DNA of 64,000 nucleotides, from positions 186,001 to 250,000 of the forward strand of contig NC_016605.1 of assembly GCF_000237995.1 (NCBI RefSeq). The letters are read 5' to 3'. Shown here in pieces: positions 7,982 through 16,030 of this stretch. Every line of letters starts with the position of its first letter. Within the stretch, counting starts at the first letter, position 1. Source of the DNA: Pediococcus claussenii ATCC BAA-344 (GTDB lineage: Bacteria; Bacillota; Bacilli; Lactobacillales; Lactobacillaceae). Position numbers and translations under genes: made by a program. The notes beneath the pieces were generated by a model. That model worked only from the letters and a program-made list of their open reading frames with translations, did no database searches and was not told where the DNA came from.

Positions 7982-8542
7982 ATGGAAAAACAAACTATTT
8001 TAGCTGAAAAGCAAATCATTAAAACTAAACGTCTTCTACTTCGTCCAGTTCGACTTGATGACGCTAAAGATATGTACGAATATACATCGAATCCAGATGT
8101 GGTTAGATACACAACGATGACCACAGCCACTTCCGTTAAACAAACGTATGACGGGATTGCCGAATTTTTTATTGCTAATCCAGTTGGAAAATGGGGTATT
8201 GAGAGTCTTGCCGAGGAGCGTCTGATTGGCACTATTGATTTGCGATTAGACAGCAACAATAATGCAGCTGAAATTGGATACGCATTAAATGAAAAGTTTT
8301 GGGGTAACGGTTTTATGCCCGAGGCAGCAAGTGTAGTATTAAAACTTGGTTTTGAGGAGCTTAAACTACATCGAATCTATGCTGTTCACGATATTGATAA
8401 TCCAAATTCTGGACGAGTTATGAAGAAGATTGGAATGCAAAAAGAAGGGGTTTTGAGAGAAGCTGCGTATATAAAAAATAGATACATAAACCATTGCGTT
8501 CATTCAATTTTAAGTACGGAATATTTTGGAAAAAATGTTTAA
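7982..8542 (+). CDS. GNAT-family N-acetyltransferase, RimJ/RimL-like
   Basis: A 186-residue acetyl-CoA-dependent acetyltransferase of the RimJ/RimL subfamily. It opens with TKRLLLRPVRLDDAKDMY. It contains EIGYALNEKFWGNGFMPEAA (beta strand 4 and the acetyl-CoA pyrophosphate loop, here WGNGFM), and ends with HRIYAVHDIDNPNSGRVMKK, the conserved NxxS region. ATG 7982 is used because TAAGGAGG precedes it; the in-frame ATG at 7964 lies upstream of that site. An extended -10 TGGGTATAAT at 7951-7960 is the likely promoter. The acceptor (ribosomal protein, antibiotic or other amine) cannot be assigned. Confidence 0.85.
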   Translation: MEKQTILAEKQIIKTKRLLLRPVRLDDAKDMYEYTSNPDVVRYTTMTTATSVKQTYDGIAEFFIANPVGKWGIESLAEERLIGTIDLRLDSNNNAAEIGYALNEKFWGNGFMPEAASVVLKLGFEELKLHRIYAVHDIDNPNSGRVMKKIGMQKEGVLREAAYIKNRYINHCVHSILSTEYFGKNV

Positions 8543-8695
8543 GAATTAAACAAAAATAAAATATTGTTCTTTTTTACTGGACAATTGCAGTATAGTATTC
8601 CCCATACGCAATAAATTGTTACGTTTCCTTTACAAATCCCACGATTAATGGGAATATACAATAGGTATTATTTTAAATTTAAGGGGGGAGTTGTG

Positions 8696-8845
8696 ATGCA
8701 AAACTTTTTTAGTTCTGTTTGGCAACACGGTTCTGTTAGATTTATCACAAAAACTGTATTCTACTTCGCTGTTATGCTGGTTTTAATATACTTATACGGA
8801 TATAGCGGTATGACCGGTGGAACGTTTATTTACAATGAATTCTAA
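8696..8845 (+). CDS. dltX: D-Ala-teichoic acid biosynthesis small protein DltX
   Basis: A 49-residue peptide directly before dltA, as is typical of Firmicute dlt operons. It has one hydrophobic helix (about residues 17-35) and the characteristic C-terminus GGTFIYNEF; the conserved final residues of DltX interact with the D-alanylation machinery. ATG 8696 has AAGGGGGG about 8 nt upstream. A longer frame from 8648 would add 16 residues without a ribosome binding site. It is essential for D-alanylation in several species. Confidence 0.88.
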   Translation: MQNFFSSVWQHGSVRFITKTVFYFAVMLVLIYLYGYSGMTGGTFIYNEF

Positions 8846-8865
8846 ATAGGGGGATTTAGTTATTT

Positions 8866-10389
8866 ATGAAAGTTTCAGACGTAATAAAAAAGATTGACCA
8901 AATTGCTGTTGAATCGCCAGAAAAGATTGCTTATGACTATTTGGGGGAAACCAATACATATGGTGAATTGAAGACAATGTCTGATGGATTAGCTTCTGAA
9001 ATTTCAGGAATGAATCTATCAGATGCACCTATCATGGTGTATGGTGCCCAGACCTTTGAAATGATTGCTACATTCTTGGGAATTGTCAAGAGTGGTCGTG
9101 CTTATATTCCAGTTGATCAACATTCACCAGCTGAACGTTTGACAATGATTAATGAAATTGCACATCCAGCCGCTTGTGTGGCAGTTGAGGATTTACCAAT
9201 TTCGTTGGGTGAGGAATTGCCAGTGATCGAAAATTCACAGCTTACTAATGCATTTAAGAATGGTAATACGGTAAACGAAGATAATTTTGTTAGTGGTGAT
9301 GATGATTTTTACATTATTTTCACATCCGGAACGACTGGACTCCCTAAAGGTGTTGAGATCAGCCATGATAATCTTTTAAGCTTTGTTAATTGGGAAGTAT
9401 CTGATTTTTCACTTCCTGAAAACCCAGTTACACTTTCCCAACCACCATATTCATTTGATTTATCAGTTATGGATCTTTATCCAACGCTTGTCATGGGTGG
9501 GACACTCAAAGCAGTTCCTAAGCAAGTTACTGATAATTTCAAACAACTATTTGAAGTGTTACCAACTCTTAACCTGAATGTCTGGGTTTCAACTCCGTCA
9601 TTTATGGATATTTGTTTGTTACAGCCAACTTTTGATGCTGAACACATGCCTTCACTAACATCGTTCTTATTCTGTGGAGAAGAGTTGACACATAGTACGG
9701 CAGCAACACTAAAAAAACGTTTTCCTAATGCTAAAATTTTTAACACTTATGGACCAACTGAAGCAACAGTTGCGGTTACAAGTATTGAAATCACAGATCA
9801 AGTTCTCGAAAAATATGATCGATTACCAATTGGACATGCTAAAAGCGATACACTTGTTTACGTCATTGATGATGGTGGTTCGCCAGTTGAGGCAGGAACT
9901 GAGGGCGAATTAATTATTTCTGGTCCTAGTGTTTCTAAGGGTTATCTTAATAATCCTGAAAAGACTGCCAATGCATTCTTTGATCATGATGGCCATGCAG
10001 CCTACCATACTGGTGATTTAGTGGTAATGGATGAAGACGAGATGGTATTCTACCGTGGCAGAACTGATTTTCAAATTAAGTTGCACGGATATCGAATTGA
10101 GCTTGAAGAAGTTAATCATCATTTAAGTAACGCTAAGTTGATCAAGCAAGGTGTTGCGGTTCCTAAATATGATAAGGATCATAAGGTTTCACAATTAATT
10201 GCTTACGTGGTTCCAGAAGAAAACGACTTTGAATCTCAGATCAAGTTAACTGTTGCGATTAAAGAGGGACTCAAAGAAGATATGATGGAATACATGATTC
10301 CAAATCGTTTCATTTTTGTTGACAGTTTACCGCAAACTGCAAACGGAAAGATTGATATTAAAACCGTTATTAGTGAGGCTAATAAGTAA
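8866..10389 (+). CDS. dltA: D-alanine--D-alanyl carrier protein ligase
   Basis: A 507-residue cytoplasmic adenylating enzyme. It activates D-alanine with ATP and loads it onto the phosphopantetheine of DltC. ANL-family motifs are visible: FTSGTTGLPKGVEISH (A3, about 152-167), YGPTEATVAV (A5, about 292-301), YHTGDL (A7, about 380-385), RGRTDFQIKLHGYRIELEE (A8), and NGKID (A10) with the catalytic Lys near the C-terminus. The start at 8866 follows GGGGGATT. Its stop overlaps the dltB start (TAATG), indicating tight coupling. Confidence 0.96.
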   Translation: MKVSDVIKKIDQIAVESPEKIAYDYLGETNTYGELKTMSDGLASEISGMNLSDAPIMVYGAQTFEMIATFLGIVKSGRAYIPVDQHSPAERLTMINEIAHPAACVAVEDLPISLGEELPVIENSQLTNAFKNGNTVNEDNFVSGDDDFYIIFTSGTTGLPKGVEISHDNLLSFVNWEVSDFSLPENPVTLSQPPYSFDLSVMDLYPTLVMGGTLKAVPKQVTDNFKQLFEVLPTLNLNVWVSTPSFMDICLLQPTFDAEHMPSLTSFLFCGEELTHSTAATLKKRFPNAKIFNTYGPTEATVAVTSIEITDQVLEKYDRLPIGHAKSDTLVYVIDDGGSPVEAGTEGELIISGPSVSKGYLNNPEKTANAFFDHDGHAAYHTGDLVVMDEDEMVFYRGRTDFQIKLHGYRIELEEVNHHLSNAKLIKQGVAVPKYDKDHKVSQLIAYVVPEENDFESQIKLTVAIKEGLKEDMMEYMIPNRFIFVDSLPQTANGKIDIKTVISEANK

Positions 10390-11588
10390 TGTTGTCAATG
10401 ACACCTTACGAAGACCCAACTTACTTCTTAATGTTGGCAGTTGCCTTCATTCCAATTGTTGTTTTGATGTTAATGGGGAAAAGAGCTCACTGGTATGAAT
10501 TACTGGTATCGTTCTTCTTCTTATTACTAACATTTGGGGGACCTAAGTGGGGACAAGGAGTTGCCTTAATTGGTTATCTTCTTTTTGAAGTGGTTCTCAC
10601 TTCTATTTATAATAAATATCGTAAGCAACATAATGACACTTGGGTGTTTGTTATTGAGGTGTTACTTGCGATCGTACCACTAGTTGTGGTAAAAGTTACA
10701 CCATTGCTGGCGGGAGGAGCCGATTCAATTATTGGCTTCCTTGGAATTAGTTATTTAACATTTAAATCGGTTCAAACGGTTATGGAGATGCGTGATGGGA
10801 CCCTTAAAGATTATAGTCCCTGGTTCTTCTTACAGTTCTTAGCATTCTTTCCAACCATTTCGTCTGGTCCAATCGATCGTTATAGACGTTACAGAAAAGA
10901 TTATGATACGGTTCCCGATCGGGATAAGTATCTAGGAATGCTTGAAAAAGCTGTACATTACATTTTTCTTGGCTTTGTTTACAAGTTCATGCTGTCATAC
11001 TTCTTTGGTACGTTCTTACTACCAAGAATTGAGCGAATGGCATTGGTACACGGTGGATTCTCTTGGCCTTTAGTTGGTGTGATGTATGTATATAGTATGT
11101 ACTTGTTCTTTGATTTTGCTGGTTACAGTTTATTCGCGGTTGCAACTAGTTATTTTATGGGGATTGAGACGCCGATGAACTTTAATCGTCCGTTTAGATC
11201 TCGTAATATCAAGGAATTCTGGAATCGTTGGCACATGACCTTATCGTTCTGGTTCCGTGATTTCGTTTATATGCGAATGGTGTTCTTTTTCATGAAGCAC
11301 AAAACGTTTAAGAATCCCAAGACGGCTGCCAATGTTACTTATATTTTGGACATGGGGCTAATGGGATTCTGGCATGGCCTAACATGGTACTATATTTTAT
11401 ATGGATTCATTCATGGTTTTGCTTTAGTTATTAATGATTGGTGGCTCTCGGTTAAGAAAAAACATCCCGGTCGTTTACCAAGCAATAAATTCACTGAATA
11501 CTTTGCGGTATTCATCACATTTAATTTTGTTTGTTTCACTTTTCTGATTTTCTCAGGATTTTTAGATACTTTGTTATTTCATAGATAA
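10389..11588 (+). CDS. dltB: D-alanyl transfer protein DltB (MBOAT)
   Basis: A 399-residue polytopic membrane O-acyltransferase that takes D-alanine from DltC across the membrane for attachment to teichoic acids. MBOAT hallmarks are SGPIDRYRRYRKDY (about 157-170), the FWNRWHMTLSFWFRDFVY block (about 275-292), and GFWHGLTWYYILYG with the putative catalytic His near residue 328. The start overlaps the dltA stop by one base. Length and helix distribution are normal for the family. Confidence 0.96.
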   Translation: MLSMTPYEDPTYFLMLAVAFIPIVVLMLMGKRAHWYELLVSFFFLLLTFGGPKWGQGVALIGYLLFEVVLTSIYNKYRKQHNDTWVFVIEVLLAIVPLVVVKVTPLLAGGADSIIGFLGISYLTFKSVQTVMEMRDGTLKDYSPWFFLQFLAFFPTISSGPIDRYRRYRKDYDTVPDRDKYLGMLEKAVHYIFLGFVYKFMLSYFFGTFLLPRIERMALVHGGFSWPLVGVMYVYSMYLFFDFAGYSLFAVATSYFMGIETPMNFNRPFRSRNIKEFWNRWHMTLSFWFRDFVYMRMVFFFMKHKTFKNPKTAANVTYILDMGLMGFWHGLTWYYILYGFIHGFALVINDWWLSVKKKHPGRLPSNKFTEYFAVFITFNFVCFTFLIFSGFLDTLLFHR

Positions 11589-11611
11589 GATAATTTAGGG
11601 GGAATATTATT

Positions 11612-11845
11612 ATGGATACAAAAGAAACAGTATTAAGCATTTTGGCAGATTTAACAGGTAACGATGTAAGCGGTGATTTAGACAGCAATTTATTTGATTC
11701 AGGACTTCTTGATTCAATGGGAACAGTTCAATTATTATTGCAATTACAAGCACAATTAGGAATTGAAGTACCAGTTTCAGAATTTGAAAGAACTGAATGG
11801 GATACACCAAATAAAATTATCGCTAAAGTTGAGAGTATGCAGTAG
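11612..11845 (+). CDS. dltC: D-alanyl carrier protein
   Basis: A 77-residue acyl-carrier-like protein that carries D-alanine as a thioester. The phosphopantetheine attachment Ser35 sits in [10 protein letters not shown]. It needs an ACP-synthase-type transferase; acpS is present in this window at 41.6 kb. The start follows TTAGGGGGAAT. Two bases separate its stop from the GTG start of dltD. Confidence 0.96.
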   Translation: MDTKETVLSILADLTGNDVSGDLDSNLFDSGLLDSMGTVQLLLQLQAQLGIEVPVSEFERTEWDTPNKIIAKVESMQ

Positions 11846-11847
11846 TC

Positions 11848-13125
11848 GTGGCAAAACGACTTTGGATGATTTTTGGGCCAATCGTGGTTGCTGCACTTGT
11901 CTTAGCAGCGCTCCTATTTTCCCCATTCAAAATAGATGGTATTAGCTCGAAAACCGAGAGACAGGCGGCAACATCGCTATCACCAAATGTGTTTAAGGGT
12001 CAAGAAATTAAGCAGCGCTCACTTAGTAGTGGCTATTATGTTCCTTTCTTTGGTTCTTCCGAATTATCACGTTTTGATCTAGCACATCCGTCTGTTTTAG
12101 CAGAAAAATATAACAGGAATTACAGACCTTTTCTATTAGGAGCACCTGGTACGCAGTCTCTTACTCAGTATTTCCAAATGCAATCAATTAGTTCTGATAT
12201 GAAAAATCGAAAAGCAGTTTTTGTGATTTCTCCTCAGTGGTTTGTTAAACAAGGAACTAATCCTAAATATTTCCAATTCTATTTTTCTGCGATGCAAGCA
12301 ACTAGTTTTATTTATCAAAATCATAAATCAACACCAGCTTCGCGTTATGCGGCAAAGCGTTTGGTAGCACTTGAGGGTCCAACTTTAAATGCGCGTTTGA
12401 AAGATGCACTTATTAAGATGGGTCAAGGAAAGCCAATTTCTAGTGAAGATAAAACATACTTTGAGTATTATTCTCGCTTATTGAGACATGAGGATCAGTT
12501 ATTCTCTGGTATTAGATTGGGTAACAATGTCGGTACTATTGATAAGCAAGAAGCTAAATTACCAAATAATGATAATTCCAAGGAAGTTCAAGAGGCTGTC
12601 AATAAAGAGGCTAAGGCAGAAACGACTAATAATCCATTTAAGATTAAAAACAGTTTCTACAGCAAGCGTTTAAAGAATAATATTGGACGTAAGATAAAGC
12701 CTGGCTTTGAAAAGAATTATGATTATACTGAATCACCAGAATTTGCAGATTTTCAATTGGTATTAGATCAGTTTAACAGGCAGAACACTAATGTTATGTT
12801 TATTATTCCGCCTATTAACGAACGTTGGGCTAAATATGCTGGCTTATCAATGAACATGATAAGAGAATTTGATAAAAAGATTAATTATCAATTGAAGGAA
12901 CAGGGCTTTACAAATGTGGTTGATTTAACGAAGGATGGTTCAAAACCATACTTTATGGAAGATACGATTCACATTGGTTGGAACGGTTGGTTAGCTGTTG
13001 ATAAGAAAGTTAAACCATTCCTTGAAAAGAAGCAGAAGGAGCCTAAGTACCATATTGAAGATCGATTCTTGTCTAAGGATTGGCAATATTTAAATCCGAA
13101 CGATATTAGTTCATTCAAAAAGTAA
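11848..13125 (+). CDS. dltD: D-alanyl transfer protein DltD
   Basis: A 425-residue protein with one N-terminal membrane helix (about 5-27) and an SGNH-like extracytoplasmic domain. It takes part in the final transfer of D-alanine to lipoteichoic acid. Family signatures are PFFGSSELSRFDLAHPS (near 65-81), with the Ser of GSSE as nucleophile, and EDTIHIGWNGW (near 370-380), which supplies the Asp and His. It starts with GTG at 11848, two bases after dltC. The operon ends here; a hairpin repeat and then a strong terminator follow the stop. Confidence 0.95.
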   Translation: MAKRLWMIFGPIVVAALVLAALLFSPFKIDGISSKTERQAATSLSPNVFKGQEIKQRSLSSGYYVPFFGSSELSRFDLAHPSVLAEKYNRNYRPFLLGAPGTQSLTQYFQMQSISSDMKNRKAVFVISPQWFVKQGTNPKYFQFYFSAMQATSFIYQNHKSTPASRYAAKRLVALEGPTLNARLKDALIKMGQGKPISSEDKTYFEYYSRLLRHEDQLFSGIRLGNNVGTIDKQEAKLPNNDNSKEVQEAVNKEAKAETTNNPFKIKNSFYSKRLKNNIGRKIKPGFEKNYDYTESPEFADFQLVLDQFNRQNTNVMFIIPPINERWAKYAGLSMNMIREFDKKINYQLKEQGFTNVVDLTKDGSKPYFMEDTIHIGWNGWLAVDKKVKPFLEKKQKEPKYHIEDRFLSKDWQYLNPNDISSFKK

Positions 13126-13133
13126 TAAAAAAA

Positions 13134-13237
13134 CAGAGAGTAAAACAAGCTGATTAGCTTGTGAGGATTACTTTGTTTCACAAAGTCACTCATAATGTCG
13201 GCCATTCCTATGGGCGAAGAGCGCCTCGTAACTAGCA
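13134..13237 (+). repeat. Nested-hairpin repeat, copy B (truncated, two-module)
   Basis: It starts nine bases after the dltD stop. The first part (GAGAG, then ACAAGCTGATTAGCTTGTGAGGA) resembles module 1 of the family. The rest resembles module 2: hairpin CTTTGTTTCACAAAG, then ACTCATA, then GGCG/CGCC. The 3' half of the second long stem is missing compared with the copy at 58.4 kb. It lies between the dlt operon and its terminator, so it would be in the dlt mRNA 3' end. Confidence 0.6.
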
Positions 13238-13242
13238 AAGAC

Positions 13243-13284
13243 AAAAGACGAACGATGAATGGGCTATTCATCGTTCGTCTTTTT
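13243..13284 (+). terminator. Terminator of the dlt operon
   Basis: A perfect 18-bp stem (13243-13260 with 13266-13283), loop GGGCT, T-run. The right half is also the left end of repeat family 2. Confidence 0.9.
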
Positions 13285-13374
13285 GTATTTAAGCGGAATG
13301 ATTTGACTTATTTCTCGCATTTTTGCTATTTAGTTTGAAAAATAAATTCAGCTTTTAATTATGTCACGCTTCGA
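13264..13374 (+). repeat. Repeat family 2, copy 1
   Basis: About 110 bp that align with 27497-27602, starting at GCTATTCATCGTT. They share AGCGGAAT-ATTTGACTTATTTC, GCTATTTA and GCTTTTAATTAT/GCTTTAATTAT blocks. I judge identity at roughly three quarters by eye. No open frame or transposase remnant is recognisable. Confidence 0.6.
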
Positions 13375-13409
13375 TTTTTTAGTTAAAATGATAAAAATTA
13401 GAAAATTAC

Positions 13410-13463
13410 TTGATGTTTTGGTACCTAAATAATATAATAATCAATGTTAATTAGGTACCTAAT
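13410..13463 (+). promoter_or_regulatory. Promoter with two MarR-type operators
   Basis: -35 TTGATG (13410-13415), 17-bp spacer, -10 TATAAT (13433-13438). The spacer holds a TTGGTACCTAA half-palindrome centred near 13422. A perfect palindrome ATTAGGTACCTAAT lies at 13450-13463 before the start codon. The same motif sits at equivalent places in the marR promoter at 23.95 kb. Confidence 0.7.
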
Positions 13464-13481
13464 ATAAATGAGGTGATTACG

Positions 13482-13928
13482 ATGATGGAACTAACAGATT
13501 TTGAATCGGGGGAAAAACATACAAACGGTGAAGATCCTTTTTTATTACAAAATGAAGTATTGAAGCTAGTTGAAAAACTTTTTAAAAAAGTAGACTATTA
13601 TAAATTTAGTGATTTATATCTAAATGATTTCTTCGATGTTGATCCTGAAATGACAATCGATGGCGAAAATTTTGAAGGGGTTCAAACAGTTACAAGTAGG
13701 TTGGCACGGGAATTTGAAGAGTATTCTGAAAGCGATTATGAATATTCAAATATACAAGTTCATTGTGATCCTGATTTAGTTGTTAATTTTTCAATGAATT
13801 TTAATGGTAATCATCAAACAATGATGGACAGCAACATAACTGCAATTAAAAGCTCAGGAACAATTTCGGGACAAATTTCTGTTGAAGAAAAGCTTAAAAT
13901 TATGACATTAGAAATCGAAAAACGTTAA
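13482..13928 (+). CDS. Unknown protein, 148 aa, possibly NTF2-like
   Basis: I do not recognise this family. It is acidic and soluble, without signal peptide or membrane segment. A helical start (LLQNEVLKLVEKLFKKVDYY) is followed by alternating strand-like segments (NIQVHCDPDLVVNFSMNF, SGTISGQISVEEKLKIM). That pattern would suit a small cone-shaped NTF2/SnoaL-like fold; this is a weak inference. The ATG at 13482 is preferred over GTG 13473 because GAGGTG lies 6 nt before it. The promoter carries the same palindromic operator as the MarR gene at 24.0 kb, so it is probably in that regulon. Confidence 0.65.
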   Translation: MMELTDFESGEKHTNGEDPFLLQNEVLKLVEKLFKKVDYYKFSDLYLNDFFDVDPEMTIDGENFEGVQTVTSRLAREFEEYSESDYEYSNIQVHCDPDLVVNFSMNFNGNHQTMMDSNITAIKSSGTISGQISVEEKLKIMTLEIEKR

Positions 13929-13933
13929 ACCTT

Positions 13934-13974
13934 TTGTAAGGAGTTGTGTCGATGTATAATTAGTAAAATTATAC
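13934..13974 (+). promoter_or_regulatory. Promoter with overlapping inverted repeat
   Basis: -35 TTGTAA (13934-13939) and -10 TATAAT (13955-13960) with a short 15-bp spacer. A perfect inverted repeat GTATAATT-AGTAA-AATTATAC (13954-13974) covers the -10 and the probable start point. It is either an operator or chance in AT-rich DNA. Confidence 0.4.
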
Positions 13975-13989
13975 TCGGAGGTTATTGCA

Positions 13990-14310
13990 ATGTTAACGGT
14001 ATTTGATGCGATTCGGATTTTACGAGTGAATCATCGCGGAATTAATAGTCAACAGATTGTTGTGACTGATTTAGGCGGGAAGCCCAATGCAATTTTAACA
14101 GCACTTAATCAGGATGTGTTGGAAAAGATTAATATTTTTATGTCGATTGAGTACGATACAACAATCGACGATGTATTGTTCATGCTTTCAGCTAACACGC
14201 CATTACCGGAGGATGTTTTATCAGAATATGAAAAGATTTTGACTGAAAATGTTATTGAAGTTAATTTCGCTACTCGTAAGAACCTAATTGAAATTGTAGT
14301 TGGAAATTAG
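13990..14310 (+). CDS. Unknown protein, 106 aa
   Basis: Preceded by CGGAGG 9 nt before the ATG, so it is translated in all likelihood. It is soluble, with a mixed alpha/beta look: FDAIRILRVNHRGINSQQIVVTDLGGKPNAI, then a long helical middle and a short C-terminal strand NLIEIVVGN. There are no cysteines and no obvious metal or nucleotide motif. It lies between the 148-residue unknown gene and yitT, all on one strand, but has its own promoter-like sequence. Family not recognised. Confidence 0.65.
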   Translation: MLTVFDAIRILRVNHRGINSQQIVVTDLGGKPNAILTALNQDVLEKINIFMSIEYDTTIDDVLFMLSANTPLPEDVLSEYEKILTENVIEVNFATRKNLIEIVVGN

Positions 14311-14377
14311 CTTTTTTCTGTACAATGTCTTCATTGATATGACACAATGATACATAGGTAAATACAATGGAGGTAGC

Positions 14378-15208
14378 ATGGGAAGAAAAATAATTCGGTG
14401 GGGTTTTGAATTAATTATAATTATGATTGCCCTTGAGATCCTTGCAGTGAGTATTAATATGTTTTATGCACCGCATAATGTTGCGGCAGGGGGAGCCACT
14501 GGTATTTCAATTTTGCTATACGATGCATTTAAGTGGAATCGTGCAATCGTTGTTTTGAGTATTAATATTGTAATGTTAATACTTTCTTGGATAACGTTAG
14601 GTAGGACGACAACGGCGCGCATTACAATTGGTAGTTTTTTATTACCATTTTTCTTGGCCGTGACGCCTAATATTAGTCTGGTTAGTGATCGGACACTAGC
14701 AGTTATTGTTGGTGGTGCCTTATATGCAATTGGAATAGCAATTCTGTATCAGATTGACGCATCCAGTGGAGGGACTACTGTTCCCCCGTTAATTTTAAAA
14801 AAATATTTCAACGTCAAGCCGGCATTGAGTTTATTGGTAATTGATACGATGGTTTGTGTGTTGAATATTTGGAGCTCTGGAATTGAAGCCTTTATTCTGG
14901 CTTTATTTTCATCAGTGATAACCTTACTGATCATGAATTATGTTGAAACTGGAATGGACCGTAAGAAGACGGTTTACATAATAAGTAACCAGTTGGATCG
15001 AATTCAGCAGGAAGTTCTTAAGGATAACGAACAAAGTTTTACAAGTATTGAGGTTCGCGGTGGCTTTTCCGGTAATAATCGAGAGATGTTAATGGTTGTA
15101 GTCGAAAATTCTGAATATCAGCGTTTAATTAATCGAATCCATGTGATCGATCATGATGCTTTTATTTTGGCGAACAACGTTGCAGAGGTCCATGGTGGTG
15201 GGTTTTAA
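14378..15208 (+). CDS. YitT family membrane protein (DUF161 + DUF2179)
   Basis: A 276-residue protein. The N-terminal two thirds form five or six membrane helices with the family motif FYAPHNVAAGGATGISILLYD (near 27-47) and a second copy-like QIDASSGGTTVPPLILKKY (near 126-144). The C-terminal soluble part (about 195-276), including YIISNQLDRIQQEV and GFSGNNREMLMVVV, corresponds to the DUF2179 domain. The role of the family is unknown; transport has been suggested. The start has TGGAGG upstream. It is a single gene ending in a strong hairpin. Confidence 0.88.
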   Translation: MGRKIIRWGFELIIIMIALEILAVSINMFYAPHNVAAGGATGISILLYDAFKWNRAIVVLSINIVMLILSWITLGRTTTARITIGSFLLPFFLAVTPNISLVSDRTLAVIVGGALYAIGIAILYQIDASSGGTTVPPLILKKYFNVKPALSLLVIDTMVCVLNIWSSGIEAFILALFSSVITLLIMNYVETGMDRKKTVYIISNQLDRIQQEVLKDNEQSFTSIEVRGGFSGNNREMLMVVVENSEYQRLINRIHVIDHDAFILANNVAEVHGGGF

Positions 15209-15246
15209 AACAAATAATGAATTAATCAAACCCATGAATAAATAAC

Positions 15247-15299
15247 AAAATCCAGGGTAGGATATGGTCTCATTTAACCAAATCCTACCCTGGATTTTT
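15247..15299. terminator. Bidirectional terminator between yitT and tetR
   Basis: A perfect 17-bp stem (AAAATCCAGGGTAGGAT with ATCCTACCCTGGATTTT) has A- and T-runs at both sides. It serves the two convergent genes. Confidence 0.9.
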
Positions 15300-15342
15300 G
15301 CGCGGATTGAGGAGTATAACTTCAATGTTTTAAGCTTAACAA

Positions 15343-15942
15343 TTACTTCCAATTTAGATTTGACTTAATTAATTCAAATTGGCTATCAATTTTTTGCTCG
15401 GTAATACCGCCCGTTAGCGCTAGGACGCTAAGACCTTCAATTAAAAACATAATTTGCTCTGAAATAACGTCTAAATGGTCACTCTGCAGGGCGTTACTAG
15501 ACACACCATACTGTAATATTAAAAGAATGGTTTGCTGAATTACGTTAAATTGTTCCTGTTGAAATTGACGATCGGATGTTTCTTTGTGGGTGAAATAATA
15601 TTCATAAACAGCGCGTAGTAAACTACTGTCGACACGATTTAATAAACGATCCTTTTGACCATCAAAATATTTATTTAAAAGTTTACTAAAAGAAATATTG
15701 GACTCAATGTCAGTCCTAATATTATCTAATGAATGATCATTGCGCTGTTTGAGAACAGCAATGAAGATTTCGTCAACCGATTTAAAGTATAAATAAATAC
15801 CACCACGACTAATATTGGCTTTCTCAATAATGTCTCTCATGGTGACATCTAAAAAGCCTTTTTCTTGAAAGATGATTTTAGCGCTATCTAAAATCACTTT
15901 TTCTTTTATTTGTTTTCTCTGTTCATTTGTTATTTTTGACAT
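15343..15942 (-). CDS. TetR family transcriptional regulator
   Basis: A 199-residue repressor-type protein. The N-terminal TetR HTH spans about residues 10-57 (LDSAKIIFQEKGFLDVTMRD, then NISRGGIYLYFKSVDEIF). The helical C-terminal ligand/dimer domain follows. The ATG at 15942 is chosen (AGAGG upstream); the frame extends to 16032 but would run through the operators. It is divergent from an ECF S-component gene, and two near-identical palindromes sit between them. That points to repression of the transporter and of itself, with the vitamin or a related compound as possible inducer. Confidence 0.88.
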   Translation of the reverse strand: MSKITNEQRKQIKEKVILDSAKIIFQEKGFLDVTMRDIIEKANISRGGIYLYFKSVDEIFIAVLKQRNDHSLDNIRTDIESNISFSKLLNKYFDGQKDRLLNRVDSSLLRAVYEYYFTHKETSDRQFQQEQFNVIQQTILLILQYGVSSNALQSDHLDVISEQIMFLIEGLSVLALTGGITEQKIDSQFELIKSNLNWK

Positions 15943-15960
15943 AAATACCTCTAAAAAAAT

Positions 15961-16014
15961 AATGACATTGGTGTCATTTTGTAGTATAGTACATTTAATG
16001 ACATAAGTGTCATC
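15961..16014. promoter_or_regulatory. Twin TetR operators in a divergent promoter
   Basis: AATGACATTGGTGTCATT (15961-15978) and AATGACATAAGTGTCATC (15997-16014) are 18-bp palindromes with the same TGACA-N4-TGTCA core, centred 36 bp apart. For the rightward gene, ATGACA (15962-15967), 17-bp spacer, TATAGT (15985-15990) forms a promoter whose -35 is inside operator 1. Operator 2 covers the transcription start region. Confidence 0.8.
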
Positions 16015-16030
16015 AAATGGAGGGAAGAAC

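Noticed and set aside
9477-9746. Open frame of 89 codons on the minus strand inside dltA
   Set aside because: It is the antisense shadow of a well-conserved gene and has no ribosome binding site or protein-like composition.
13243-13374. Insertion-sequence end with terminal inverted repeats
   Set aside because: The palindrome is a typical intrinsic terminator and no transposase fragment is present in either copy of repeat family 2.
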